Origin: Rhizobiales bacterium 62-17
GTDB taxonomy: Bacteria; Pseudomonadota; Alphaproteobacteria; Rhizobiales; Beijerinckiaceae
Length of the DNA stretch: 64,000 nt
Reading direction: 5' to 3'
Assembly (NCBI GenBank): GCA_001898965.1
Contig: MKVW01000001.1
Coordinates: forward strand, 457,081 to 521,080
Part shown: positions 24,024 to 32,311 of the stretch, piece after piece
How the letters are laid out: each line of letters opens with the position of its first letter
Numbering within the stretch: position 1 is the first letter of the stretch
Notes under the pieces: model-generated
Seen by the model: the letters and a program-made list of their open reading frames with translations, nothing else
Told to the model about the DNA's origin: nothing
The model's database searches: none
Made by a program: the position numbers and the translations under genes

Positions 24024-25049
24024 ATGGGCGCAGCGACAGCATGGGCGAAGTCTCGCTGGTGGCCAACCGTCGTCGTTTCATTCTTGGCATCGCCGGTTGC
24101 CGCGCAGGATATGCCAGCGGGGCGCCCGCTCGACATGTACATCGGCTATGCGGCCGGTGGCGGCTACGATGCCTATGGCCGGCTGGTCGCACGCTTCCTC
24201 GGTGATTTCCTGCCCGGCAAGCCGAAACTCATTCCGAAGAACATGCCCGGCGGCGGCGGACGGGTCCTGGCCGGCTTCATCTATAACGCGGCGCCGCGCG
24301 ACGGCTCCGCGCTCGCCATGGCCGATCAGTCGCTGGTTTTACAGCAAGCCATCGGCGATCCGACCATTCTCTTCGACACGACAAAGCTCAATTGGATCGG
24401 CAATCCGGCTGCCGACAACAACACCATCGCGGTATGGCACGGCACGGGGGTGAAGACCTTCGAAGATGCGCGTCGGCGCGAGGTCGTCATTGGCGCGACG
24501 GGCCCGAACACCTCCTCGCAGATGGCGCAGCTCACAAACGCGCTGCTCGGCACCAAATTCAAGATCGTTACCGGCTATCCCGGCGGCAATGACATCAATC
24601 TCGCCATGGAAAACGGCGAGGTCGGCGGCCGCGCCAGCGCGCCCTGGGCAACATGGAAAGCGACACGCCCCGATTGGGTGCGGGACGGCAAGATTGTCGT
24701 CATCGCGCAGATCGGCCTGACCCGGGCGCCGGATTTGCCGGATGTTCCCTTGCTGACCGATCTCACCGGCAATGACGGTGACCGCGCCGTCGTCAAGCTC
24801 GTCTCGGCGCCTTCGACCATCGGGCGCCCGGTCTTCACCGCACCTGGCGTGCCGACGCCCGTCGTCGCAACGTTGCGCAAAGCTTTCACGGCGATGGTGC
24901 AGGATAAGACTTTCAACGAGGAAGCGGCGCGCGAAAAGCTCGATATCAATCCTGTGTCGGGCGAAGAACTGCAGAAGATCGTCGAAGACCTCGTCGCGAC
25001 GCCGAAGCCCGTCGCCGATCGCCTTGCCACGATCTTCAAGTCGCAATGA
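24024..25049 (+). CDS. TctC-like periplasmic substrate-binding protein
   Basis: A 341-residue secreted binding protein of the Bug/TctC superfamily. A signal peptide covers about 1-28 (VVVSFLASPVAAQD). Family motifs are present in modified form: LDMYIGYAAGGGYDAYGRLV, PKNMPGGGGRVLAGFIYN and FTAPGVPTPVVATLRKAF. It differs from the other two receptors in this window (no NRPGA motif), belonging to the divergent subgroup often found alone. The last four bases overlap the start of an MmgE/PrpD gene, so the ligand may be a carboxylic acid handled by that protein. Confidence 0.85.
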   Translation: MGAATAWAKSRWWPTVVVSFLASPVAAQDMPAGRPLDMYIGYAAGGGYDAYGRLVARFLGDFLPGKPKLIPKNMPGGGGRVLAGFIYNAAPRDGSALAMADQSLVLQQAIGDPTILFDTTKLNWIGNPAADNNTIAVWHGTGVKTFEDARRREVVIGATGPNTSSQMAQLTNALLGTKFKIVTGYPGGNDINLAMENGEVGGRASAPWATWKATRPDWVRDGKIVVIAQIGLTRAPDLPDVPLLTDLTGNDGDRAVVKLVSAPSTIGRPVFTAPGVPTPVVATLRKAFTAMVQDKTFNEEAAREKLDINPVSGEELQKIVEDLVATPKPVADRLATIFKSQ

Positions 25050-26407
25050 TGGATGCGCGCGCGGTGTCTCACCTTTCCGATAACCTATTGCGCCGTCTCG
25101 CTGCTTTCGGCGAGGCTTGCCGCCACCGACCGCTGAGCAAACAGGCAACCGAGGCCATGGTTACGCGTCTCATCGATGCCGTGGCCTGCGCCGCGATCGC
25201 CACGCGCGGCGCGGAGTTCATGCGCCTGAAAGCCGCTTTTTCCGATGCCGGGCAGCCGTGCCACATCATCGGTGGCGGGCAGGCTTCGCTCGAACATGCC
25301 GCATTCTTGAACAGCTTTCTCATTCGCCAGCAGGATTGGAACGACACTTACATTGGTCGCAACGGCGGTCATCCCTCCGATCTGATCGGCGGCGTGCTGG
25401 CGGCCGGCGAACATGCGGGAAAATCCGGCGCCGCAGTGTTGCGGGCCATGGCCATCGGTCAGCATGTCATGCTCGATTTGTGCGACACAGGCGACCTTTT
25501 GGCGCGAGGCTGGGACCCCTCGACCTACCTTGGCATTGCCTCGGCGGTGGCTGGCGGTGTCTTGTTTGATCTGAGCGAAGCACAGTTCGCTCAGGCGATT
25601 TCCATGACGGTGGTCTCTGGCAACATCCTGATGGGTCGCACCGGCAAAGTGTCGTCCTGGAAAGCCCTGTCGTCCGCCGCCGCCGTGCGCAACAGCCTGT
25701 TCTATGGCCTGCTGGCCAAGAACGGTATGACGGCGCCCGATCCTGTTTTCGAAGGGCCTTACGGTTTCACGCGTCACATCTCGGGCGATCTCGATCTGGA
25801 ACTTGATCCGCAGCGGGATCGGACCGGCGATAGCCATCTCAAACTTTATCCCGCCGTCTATCACGCCCAAGGCCCCATCGAAGCGGCGATGAAGATTCAT
25901 CGGCGCATGATCGAAGCGTTGGGCGGGACGTTACCGGCAATCGAAAGCACCCATCTCGATATCTATGAGTTCGCTTTGCGCTATGCCGCCGACGCGCCGG
26001 ACAAATGGGCGCCGCAAAACGTCGAGACCGCCGATCACAGCCTTCCATTCCTCACAGCCCATGTCCTCGTGACGGGCGAATATCGGCCCGGCAGCATCGA
26101 GCGAACCCTGCATGATCCCAATGTGCGGGCTCTGGCCCAGAAGGTCACGGTGAGCGCGTCGCCGGATTTCAGCCAGGTGTGGCCAAAACAAACGGCTTCG
26201 CGGCTCACGGTCGTGGCGGCGGGGCAGACCTTCAGCGAGGAGATCGAGGCAATTATCGGTCATCCGACCCGGCCGATGAGCCAGGAGACAGTGCTGGAGA
26301 AATTCATGACCTGCGTTGGAGAGCCTTCGCAGGCCAAGCGCTGGGCCGAGCGGTTGCTCGAATTCCCGCGCCTCACGTCGATTACGGAAGCCGTAACCGG
26401 CCCCTGA
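25046..26407 (+). CDS. MmgE/PrpD-family protein
   Basis: A 453-residue member of the 2-methylcitrate dehydratase / cis-aconitate decarboxylase (MmgE/PrpD) family: LIDAVACAAIATRGAEF, RQQDWNDTYIGRNGGHPSDL with the conserved DWND-type and HPSD motifs, and KLYPAVYHAQGPIEAA. It would dehydrate or decarboxylate a tricarboxylic-type acid in the cytoplasm. There are no other methylcitrate-cycle genes nearby, so its substrate is open. It overlaps the upstream binding-protein gene by 4 bp, and its stop abuts the convergent epimerase gene. Confidence 0.88.
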   Translation: MMDARAVSHLSDNLLRRLAAFGEACRHRPLSKQATEAMVTRLIDAVACAAIATRGAEFMRLKAAFSDAGQPCHIIGGGQASLEHAAFLNSFLIRQQDWNDTYIGRNGGHPSDLIGGVLAAGEHAGKSGAAVLRAMAIGQHVMLDLCDTGDLLARGWDPSTYLGIASAVAGGVLFDLSEAQFAQAISMTVVSGNILMGRTGKVSSWKALSSAAAVRNSLFYGLLAKNGMTAPDPVFEGPYGFTRHISGDLDLELDPQRDRTGDSHLKLYPAVYHAQGPIEAAMKIHRRMIEALGGTLPAIESTHLDIYEFALRYAADAPDKWAPQNVETADHSLPFLTAHVLVTGEYRPGSIERTLHDPNVRALAQKVTVSASPDFSQVWPKQTASRLTVVAAGQTFSEEIEAIIGHPTRPMSQETVLEKFMTCVGEPSQAKRWAERLLEFPRLTSITEAVTGP

Positions 26408-26938
26408 TCAGCGAACGAACGCGGGCCAGTTCAGATCTTGCGCGCCGATCACGGCCGGCTTCGCCGGCCAGTCGATGGCAAGCGTGGGATCATCGTAGCG
26501 TAGCCCACGCGCTTGGCCGGGCACATAGGGACGGCCCATCTGGTAAAGAACGTTCGTGCTGGGCTCCAGCGTCAGGAAGCCATGCGCGAGCCCTTCGTCG
26601 ATGAACAGGGCATCGCCGCGTTCCGCCGACAGTTCGGCCGCCACCCATTGACCATAGGTGGCGCTGTCGCGGCGCAGATCGACGGCCACGTCATAGATCG
26701 TGCCCGTCATCGGCCGCACCACTTTCGCTTCCGCGTAGGGCGCGTCTTGATAGTGCAACCCGCGCAATGTGTGGCGGGAGGCATTGTGCGACAGATTGAT
26801 TTGCGTTGACGTGAAATCGATGCCGGCGGCGGAAAATTCTTCCGGGCAATAAATGCGGGCGAAAAAGCCGCGCTCGTCCTCGTGCGGTTCGAGCGTGATC
26901 AAAGTGACCCCGGCGATTTTCGTCGCGGCAAAACGCAT
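26408..26938 (-). CDS. rfbC: RmlC-like nucleotide-sugar 3,5- (or 3-) epimerase
   Basis: A 176-residue cupin-fold epimerase: GFFARIYCPEEF, NASRHTLRGLHYQ with the catalytic His62, AKVVRPMTGTIYDVAVDLR, and Tyr132 in VLYQM at the position of the catalytic acid in RmlC. Start is the ATG at 26938, whose A is shared with the stop of the methyltransferase gene (TGATG). In this operon the substrate is more likely a CDP-4-keto-6-deoxy sugar than dTDP-4-keto-rhamnose precursor, because the nucleotidyltransferase and dehydratase are RfbF and RfbG. Confidence 0.9.
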   Translation of the reverse strand: MRFAATKIAGVTLITLEPHEDERGFFARIYCPEEFSAAGIDFTSTQINLSHNASRHTLRGLHYQDAPYAEAKVVRPMTGTIYDVAVDLRRDSATYGQWVAAELSAERGDALFIDEGLAHGFLTLEPSTNVLYQMGRPYVPGQARGLRYDDPTLAIDWPAKPAVIGAQDLNWPAFVR

Positions 26939-28185
26939 CAGAAAATCCTGATCTGCGGAATGGCGGTGACGAACTGGCCGCCCCATCCCCTGATCTTCGC
27001 CATCTGCCCGGAAATTTCCGTCGCCAGATTCCACGGCAGGATCACCAGATAATCCGGCCGCGTCTCGCCGATGCGCTCGGGCGCCAGGATCGGAATATGG
27101 CTGCCCGGCAGCAGATGATTCTGCTTCTCGCGGCTGCGATCATAGACGCAGACGATGTCGGCGTTGGTGACGCCGCAATGATTGAGGAACGTATTGCCCT
27201 TGGCGGCGGCGCCATAGGCGGCGACCTTCTTGCCTTCGGCTTTCGCCTTGGCGAGGAAAGCCAGGAAGCCGCGCTTCACTTCGGCGACCTTAGGCGCGAA
27301 GCCTTCATAGCCGGCGAGGCTATCGAGATGGGCTGCCTTTTCCTCGCCTCTGAGATCGCGCAGGCGCTGTGTTTCCCGAAGCTGCGCATCGGCGCGGCAG
27401 GCGAATAGGCGTAGCGAGCCGCCATGGGTCGGCAGCTTCTCCACGTCGAAGACGCGCAGGCCCGCCTTGGCGAAGACCTTCTCGACCGCCACGAGCGAGA
27501 GATAAGAGAAATGTTCGTGATAGATCGTGTCGAACTGGATCTCGCGGATCAGGTTCAGCACGTGCGGGAATTCGAAGGTCGAGACACCCTGCGGCTTCAG
27601 GATCGTCGCGAAGCCCTTGGCGAAATCGAGAATGTCGGGCACGTGTGCGAGCACGTTATTGGCGGCCGTCAGGTCGGCGCTGTGGCCACGATGCACGAGA
27701 TCCTGCGCGCAGGCTTCGCCGAAGAAGGCGACTTCCGTCGGCACGCCGATGGCGACCGCGGCCTTGGCGACGTTGGCGGCGGGCTCGACACCCAGCACCG
27801 GAATGCCTTCGGCGACGAAATGTTTCAGCAGATAGCCGTCGTTGGAGGCGACTTCGACCACCAGCGAATTCTTGCCGAGACCGAAGCGCTCAGTCATCGC
27901 CTGCGCATAACGCTTGGCATGCTCGACCCAGGAATCCGAATAGGATGAGAAATAGGCATAGTCGGAGAAGATCGCGTCCGGCGGCACGGAATCATCGACC
28001 TGCACCAGAAAGCAGGAGGGGCAAACGCGCGCATGCAGCGAGAACTTGCGGTCCTTGCCGGCATCGACGTCGGCCTGGGTCACATAGGAATTGGCGAGCG
28101 GCGTCGGCCCCAGGTCAACGAACGTGTGGGTGAGGGGCGTCGCGCAGAAGCGGCAGTTCGGCACGGTGGAGGAAATGGCAGACAT
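26938..28185 (-). CDS. Sugar C-methyltransferase (TylC3/NovU type)
   Basis: A 415-residue three-domain methyltransferase. An N-terminal zinc site is formed by Cys11, Cys14, Cys55 and Cys58 (CRFC ... CPSC); the SAM domain begins LVVEVASNDGYLLKHF; the C-terminal Methyltransf_14-like domain contains KVAAYGAAAKGNTFLNHCG and YLVILPWNL. TylC3-type enzymes add a methyl group to carbon 3 of a 4-keto-deoxysugar nucleotide. It starts 6 bp after rfbG and is coupled to the epimerase gene, so the locus should make a branched-chain sugar for the surface glycan. Confidence 0.92.
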   Translation of the reverse strand: MSAISSTVPNCRFCATPLTHTFVDLGPTPLANSYVTQADVDAGKDRKFSLHARVCPSCFLVQVDDSVPPDAIFSDYAYFSSYSDSWVEHAKRYAQAMTERFGLGKNSLVVEVASNDGYLLKHFVAEGIPVLGVEPAANVAKAAVAIGVPTEVAFFGEACAQDLVHRGHSADLTAANNVLAHVPDILDFAKGFATILKPQGVSTFEFPHVLNLIREIQFDTIYHEHFSYLSLVAVEKVFAKAGLRVFDVEKLPTHGGSLRLFACRADAQLRETQRLRDLRGEEKAAHLDSLAGYEGFAPKVAEVKRGFLAFLAKAKAEGKKVAAYGAAAKGNTFLNHCGVTNADIVCVYDRSREKQNHLLPGSHIPILAPERIGETRPDYLVILPWNLATEISGQMAKIRGWGGQFVTAIPQIRIF

Positions 28186-28191
28186 GAGAAA

Positions 28192-29268
28192 TCAAAGATC
28201 CGTATAGCGGTCGATTTGTTGCAGGGTGATGTCGCGCGCATCGGCGTCTTGGCCGATGCCGCGATACCAGGATGTCGTCCATTCGAGTAGCCGGTCGCCG
28301 GTCAGACGGTCGGACCAGCCCAGCATCTGGCGGGCCTTGCTGGAATCGACAGCGAGCGTCGTCATTTCGATATTGCCGTCGAGCGGCACATGCTCCCAGC
28401 GCGCTTCGCCGGTGAGCGAACGCAACATCGTCTCGGCAATCGTGCCGACGGTGAGGTGCTGTGCCGCTTTCGGTCCGAAGTTGAGCGCGCGCGGCAGGGT
28501 GTCGTGTCCCTCGACCAATTGTTGCGCGTAGACGAAATAGCCGCACAGGCAGTCGAGCACGTGTTGCCAGGGCCGCGTCGCCTGCGGCATGCGCAAAACC
28601 AGTTTCTCGCCGCGCGTCGCCGCGCGCACGATATCGGGCACGATACGGTCCATCGCATAGTCGCCGCCGCCGATCACATTGCCGCCGCGTGCGGTGGCAA
28701 CCTTGACGCCATTCTTCTCGAAATAGCTTTTGGCGAAAGCCCGCGTGATCAGCTCTGCCGCCGCCTTCGAGGCGGAGTAAGGATCCTTGCCGCCGAGCGC
28801 GTCCTGCTCGCCGAAGGCCAGGCCTTGATCGTCGTTGGCATAGACCTTGTCGGAGGTGACGACGAGAACGGCTTCAAGCCCTTCGACCGCTCGCAGGGCG
28901 TCAAGCACCATCGCGGTGCCCAGAACGTTGGTGGAGATCGTATCGACGGGCTCGGCGATCGCGCGCCGGACGATCGGCTGCGCTGCCAGATGCAAAACGA
29001 TCTGCGGCTGCGCCCGAGCGACGACACTTTCCACCATCGAACGATCACGCAGATCGCCAATGATCGAGGTGATTTCATCGCCGACCTTGGCGAGGTCGAA
29101 CAAGGATGGATCGGTGTCGGGCGGCAGCGCGAAGCCGGTAACCTTGGCGCCGAGCTTCGTCAGCCACAGCGCCGCCCAGCTTCCCTTGAAGCCGGTGTGG
29201 CCGGTCAGCAGAACGCGTTTGTTGCGCCAGAAGGCAGGATCAGGCAGCACGGATCGATCGGCCGCCAT
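28192..29268 (-). CDS. rfbG: CDP-glucose 4,6-dehydratase
   Basis: About 358 residues from the ATG at 29268, which shares its A with the rfbF stop (TGATG). Extended SDR fold: LLTGHTGFKGSWAALWL carries the nucleotide-binding Gly motif with the RfbG-specific GHTGFKGSW form; the catalytic Tyr-x3-Lys is in DPYSASKAAAE; ARGGNVIGGGDYAMDRIVPD is another hallmark. It converts CDP-glucose to CDP-4-keto-6-deoxyglucose. A longer frame upstream overlaps rfbF and is not needed. Confidence 0.94.
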   Translation of the reverse strand: MAADRSVLPDPAFWRNKRVLLTGHTGFKGSWAALWLTKLGAKVTGFALPPDTDPSLFDLAKVGDEITSIIGDLRDRSMVESVVARAQPQIVLHLAAQPIVRRAIAEPVDTISTNVLGTAMVLDALRAVEGLEAVLVVTSDKVYANDDQGLAFGEQDALGGKDPYSASKAAAELITRAFAKSYFEKNGVKVATARGGNVIGGGDYAMDRIVPDIVRAATRGEKLVLRMPQATRPWQHVLDCLCGYFVYAQQLVEGHDTLPRALNFGPKAAQHLTVGTIAETMLRSLTGEARWEHVPLDGNIEMTTLAVDSSKARQMLGWSDRLTGDRLLEWTTSWYRGIGQDADARDITLQQIDRYTDL

Positions 29269-30041
29269 CACGCCCACACTTTCCACGGCGGCTTGCCGCT
29301 CGACCACAACGTTTCGAGCTGCGTCTTGTCGCGCAGCGTATCCATCGGTTGCCAGAAACCGTGATGACGCCAGGCCATCAATTCATTGGTCGCGGCCAAG
29401 GCCTCCAATGGCTTGCCTTCCCAGGCCATGGAATCCTCGGTGACGAGATCGACGACATCAGGATTGAGCACGAAGAAGCCGCCATTGATGAAGGCATTGT
29501 CGCCCGGCGGCTTTTCGACGAATTCGGTCACTTGATCGCCGTTGAAACGCAGCGCGCCATAACGACCGGGCGGTATCACGGCGGTCAGCGTGGCGCGCTT
29601 GCCGTGTTGGCGATGGAAAGCCACCGTCTTGGTGATGTCGACATTGCCGACGCCATCACCATAGGTGAAGCAGAACGGTTCGTTGGGATCGAGGAAATGC
29701 GCGACGCGTTTCAGCCGGCCGCCGGTCATCGTTTGCTCGCCGGTATCGACCAGGGTCACGGTCCACGGCTCGGCCGTGGTCGAGTGATGGGTGATCGTAT
29801 TGGCCCGGGCGTCGATGGTGATGTCGGAATTATGCAGCACGTAATTGGCGAAATATTCCTTGATCATATAGCCGCGGTAGCCAAGGCAGATGATGAAATC
29901 ATTGATGCCATGGTGCGAATAGATCTTCATGATGTGCCACAAGATCGGCCGTCCGCCGATCTCGATCATGGGCTTGGGGCGCAGGTGGGATTCCTCGGAA
30001 ATCCGGGTGCCCATGCCGCCTGCGAGTATGACTGCCTTCAT
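29268..30041 (-). CDS. rfbF: Glucose-1-phosphate cytidylyltransferase
   Basis: A 257-residue nucleotidyltransferase, the family length. The start MKAVILAGGMGTRISEES and the PKPMIEIGGRPILWHIMKIY segment are diagnostic of RfbF. It makes CDP-glucose from glucose-1-phosphate and CTP, the entry to the CDP-deoxysugar pathway. First gene of the four-gene minus-strand operon; a 23-bp dyad lies 9 to 31 bases in front of its ATG. Confidence 0.95.
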   Translation of the reverse strand: MKAVILAGGMGTRISEESHLRPKPMIEIGGRPILWHIMKIYSHHGINDFIICLGYRGYMIKEYFANYVLHNSDITIDARANTITHHSTTAEPWTVTLVDTGEQTMTGGRLKRVAHFLDPNEPFCFTYGDGVGNVDITKTVAFHRQHGKRATLTAVIPPGRYGALRFNGDQVTEFVEKPPGDNAFINGGFFVLNPDVVDLVTEDSMAWEGKPLEALAATNELMAWRHHGFWQPMDTLRDKTQLETLWSSGKPPWKVWA

Positions 30042-30049
30042 TTGCGCGA

Positions 30050-30072
30050 AAACTCATTTGAAATTCGAGTTT
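30050..30072. promoter_or_regulatory. Dyad in the divergent promoter region of the glycan operons
   Basis: AAACTC and GAGTTT form perfect 6-bp arms around an 11-base A/T-rich centre, in the 113-bp gap between rfbF (minus) and the GT61 gene (plus). The position just in front of rfbF suits an operator or a 5'-leader structure. Confidence 0.4.
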
Positions 30073-30154
30073 GTCTATAGCGGCTTGCCCATGCCATTAC
30101 AAACCGGGCAGGGCGTCAGCCAGCCGCGAGAGCTTAAGCTAACTGTCTGAATTC

Positions 30155-31405
30155 ATGGCCGGAAAAAAGTCGATATTACGTCGCACCCTGAATGCGCGCT
30201 GGCTCCGCTGGGCTGGCACACGGGCGCTCGTGCATATCGTGCCGCCCTTGGGCCAGGCTCTGTCCTTCCCGCTCGTCTCCCGTGCTGCCGTGGATAATGC
30301 CGCGCGCGTGATCGAGAATGTCGCCGAGCCCTTCGGTCTTTCGGCCACCCCTGTCGAGGTCGAGGCCATCCTGCGGCCGGCCATGGCCAACGATCTTGGC
30401 GACACCTCCGCCTATCCCGAAGGCCGCTCGACCCTGTTCTCGCAGGCGGCGGTTCTCGAAGACTGCGATATCGCCGGCCACACCAACACGATCCTGCGCC
30501 GATCCGATACCGCTTTGATGCATTTTCGCGATGGCACGCCCGATTGGAATCTGGCCAAGCCCATGCGTCTGCGCGAGCGCTATGTTCCGCCCGGCCTCTA
30601 CACGGTCTGCGAGAGCGGCAGCCACTACTTCCATTTCATCGCCAATGATGTGCTGCCGCTGCTGCATTATCTCGACCATTGGCATCCCAAGGGCGAGACC
30701 CTCAACGTTGTTCATTCCAGCGGCGAAGCGTCCTTCAAGCGCGAGGGATTGCGCGCTTTGGCCACCGCTTATCCCGATGTGCGCCTTGTCGAGATGGACC
30801 GCGATGAAAAGCTCACCGGCGGTTCGGTGCTTTGGCTTATCCGCATCGCCGCGACCCATGAATGGTTGCCGATCGATCGGGCGCAGGCAGACCGCTGGCG
30901 CGACATTCTCCTGGCGCATTATCCGGTGCGTGCGATCGCACCGGCCATCAAGCGGCTTTTCGTCGGGCGGCGCGGCAGCAAGCTGCGGCGGTTGATCAAC
31001 GAGGACGAGATTGCCGCCATGTTGGCGGGCGAGGGGTTTGAAAGTTTCGCGCCTGATGCCAACGACCAGCGCGGTCAGATCGAGGCGTTTCGGGATGCCG
31101 ATGTCATCGTCGCCGTTCACGGCGCCGCGCTCACCAATCTCTTGTTCTGCCGTCCGGGCACCCGGGTGGTCGAAATCTTCCCCGAGAATTTTATTAAGAG
31201 CCCTTATTTCTGGTTGTCACGTCGCTTAGGGCTCGAATATTCCGCCGTTTTCGGCGGAAAAGGCGACTATTGGCAGGCCTTTTCCGTCGATCCGGCGCAT
31301 CTTCAGGCCGAAATCAGGCCAATTCTCGCCAGTTTGCCACCGGCGGGCGGGTTGAGTAAGGAACCGTCCGCACCGGCGCTGCCGCAGGCAACGCCGCCGG
31401 ATTGA
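30155..31405 (+). CDS. Glycosyltransferase family 61 (DUF563) protein
   Basis: A 416-residue protein with the DUF563/GT61 signature near its C-terminus: ADVIVAVHGAALTNLLFCRP followed by GTRVVEIFP, and YFHFIANDVLPLLHYL in the middle. No membrane segment is evident. GT61 members transfer xylose, arabinose or related sugars; the donor here is unknown. First gene of the plus-strand glycan operon, divergent from rfbF; the ribosome-binding site is weak. Confidence 0.87.
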   Translation: MAGKKSILRRTLNARWLRWAGTRALVHIVPPLGQALSFPLVSRAAVDNAARVIENVAEPFGLSATPVEVEAILRPAMANDLGDTSAYPEGRSTLFSQAAVLEDCDIAGHTNTILRRSDTALMHFRDGTPDWNLAKPMRLRERYVPPGLYTVCESGSHYFHFIANDVLPLLHYLDHWHPKGETLNVVHSSGEASFKREGLRALATAYPDVRLVEMDRDEKLTGGSVLWLIRIAATHEWLPIDRAQADRWRDILLAHYPVRAIAPAIKRLFVGRRGSKLRRLINEDEIAAMLAGEGFESFAPDANDQRGQIEAFRDADVIVAVHGAALTNLLFCRPGTRVVEIFPENFIKSPYFWLSRRLGLEYSAVFGGKGDYWQAFSVDPAHLQAEIRPILASLPPAGGLSKEPSAPALPQATPPD

Positions 31406-31411
31406 TGGATC

Positions 31412-32311
31412 ATGGCTGCAATCACCATAGGCGTTCCCGTTTATAATGAGGAAGTTCTGCTGGAGCGGGCGCTGGAAGCGCTGCGCACTCAGCCGTTCAC
31501 TGACGTTGAAATCCTCATTTATGACAACGCCTCCACCGACGCGACGCCGGAGATCGCCCAGCGCTTCGTCAACAGCGATTCGCGCTTCCGCTATTTCCGT
31601 CAGAGCGAGAATCGCGGCGCGTTGCTGAATTTCAACGATGTCCTTAACGCCGCCACCTCGTCCTATTTCCTGTGGCGCGCCTGCGACGATCAGGTGGAAC
31701 CCGATTTCGTCGGCAAACTCTATGCGGCACTCGAAGCCAATCCCGACAAGCTGATGGCGGGCGCGCGCGTCGTCTCCTGCGATCTCGATGGCGCCCATCC
31801 GCGCACTTTTCCCGTGCCGCAAGTCGGACTGGGCACGGGGCCGCTGACGCGCTGGAAACTGCTGTTCCATTCGCATCCAAGCTGGATCTATTGCCTGTTT
31901 CGTCGTGAGCCTCTGGTGGAACGGATGCGCACGGTGGTGACGCGCTATCGCCATCAATGGGCGGCCGATCATCTCACTTTGTTTCCCTATCTCTTCGACA
32001 ATACGGCGCTGGGCGTCGACACCGTGACCTTCAATCAGGTTCTGCGGCGCGTGCGCCCGGGTGGAGCAAAGCGTCGTCCACGTGTCGAAGCCGAACTGGC
32101 TTTGATGGAAGATTTGCGCCGTCGCTTTCTCGCGGTGCTCAGCGATGATCTGGCCCAACGCAAAATCGGCGGTGTGTCTGGCCTGTTCTATCGCTGGATG
32201 TTGTGGGCCTACACCGGCAAGCGCGTCTACAAGTTCCGCAAGGTGATCCGCCGCCGCTTCAAACGCGACGTGCTTGGGATTGCCGAAAAGGGCGGGCTGG
32301 TTTCGCAATGA
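31412..32311 (+). CDS. Glycosyltransferase family 2
   Basis: A 299-residue GT-A fold transferase: ITIGVPVYNEEVLLERALEA, ILIYDNASTDATPEIAQRF and the metal-binding-type CDDQVEPDF segment (WRACDDQVEP). No membrane helices. Likely adds a residue to the repeat unit or core of the surface polysaccharide. It follows GT61 by 6 bp and overlaps the next gene by 4 bp. Confidence 0.92.
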   Translation: MAAITIGVPVYNEEVLLERALEALRTQPFTDVEILIYDNASTDATPEIAQRFVNSDSRFRYFRQSENRGALLNFNDVLNAATSSYFLWRACDDQVEPDFVGKLYAALEANPDKLMAGARVVSCDLDGAHPRTFPVPQVGLGTGPLTRWKLLFHSHPSWIYCLFRREPLVERMRTVVTRYRHQWAADHLTLFPYLFDNTALGVDTVTFNQVLRRVRPGGAKRRPRVEAELALMEDLRRRFLAVLSDDLAQRKIGGVSGLFYRWMLWAYTGKRVYKFRKVIRRRFKRDVLGIAEKGGLVSQ

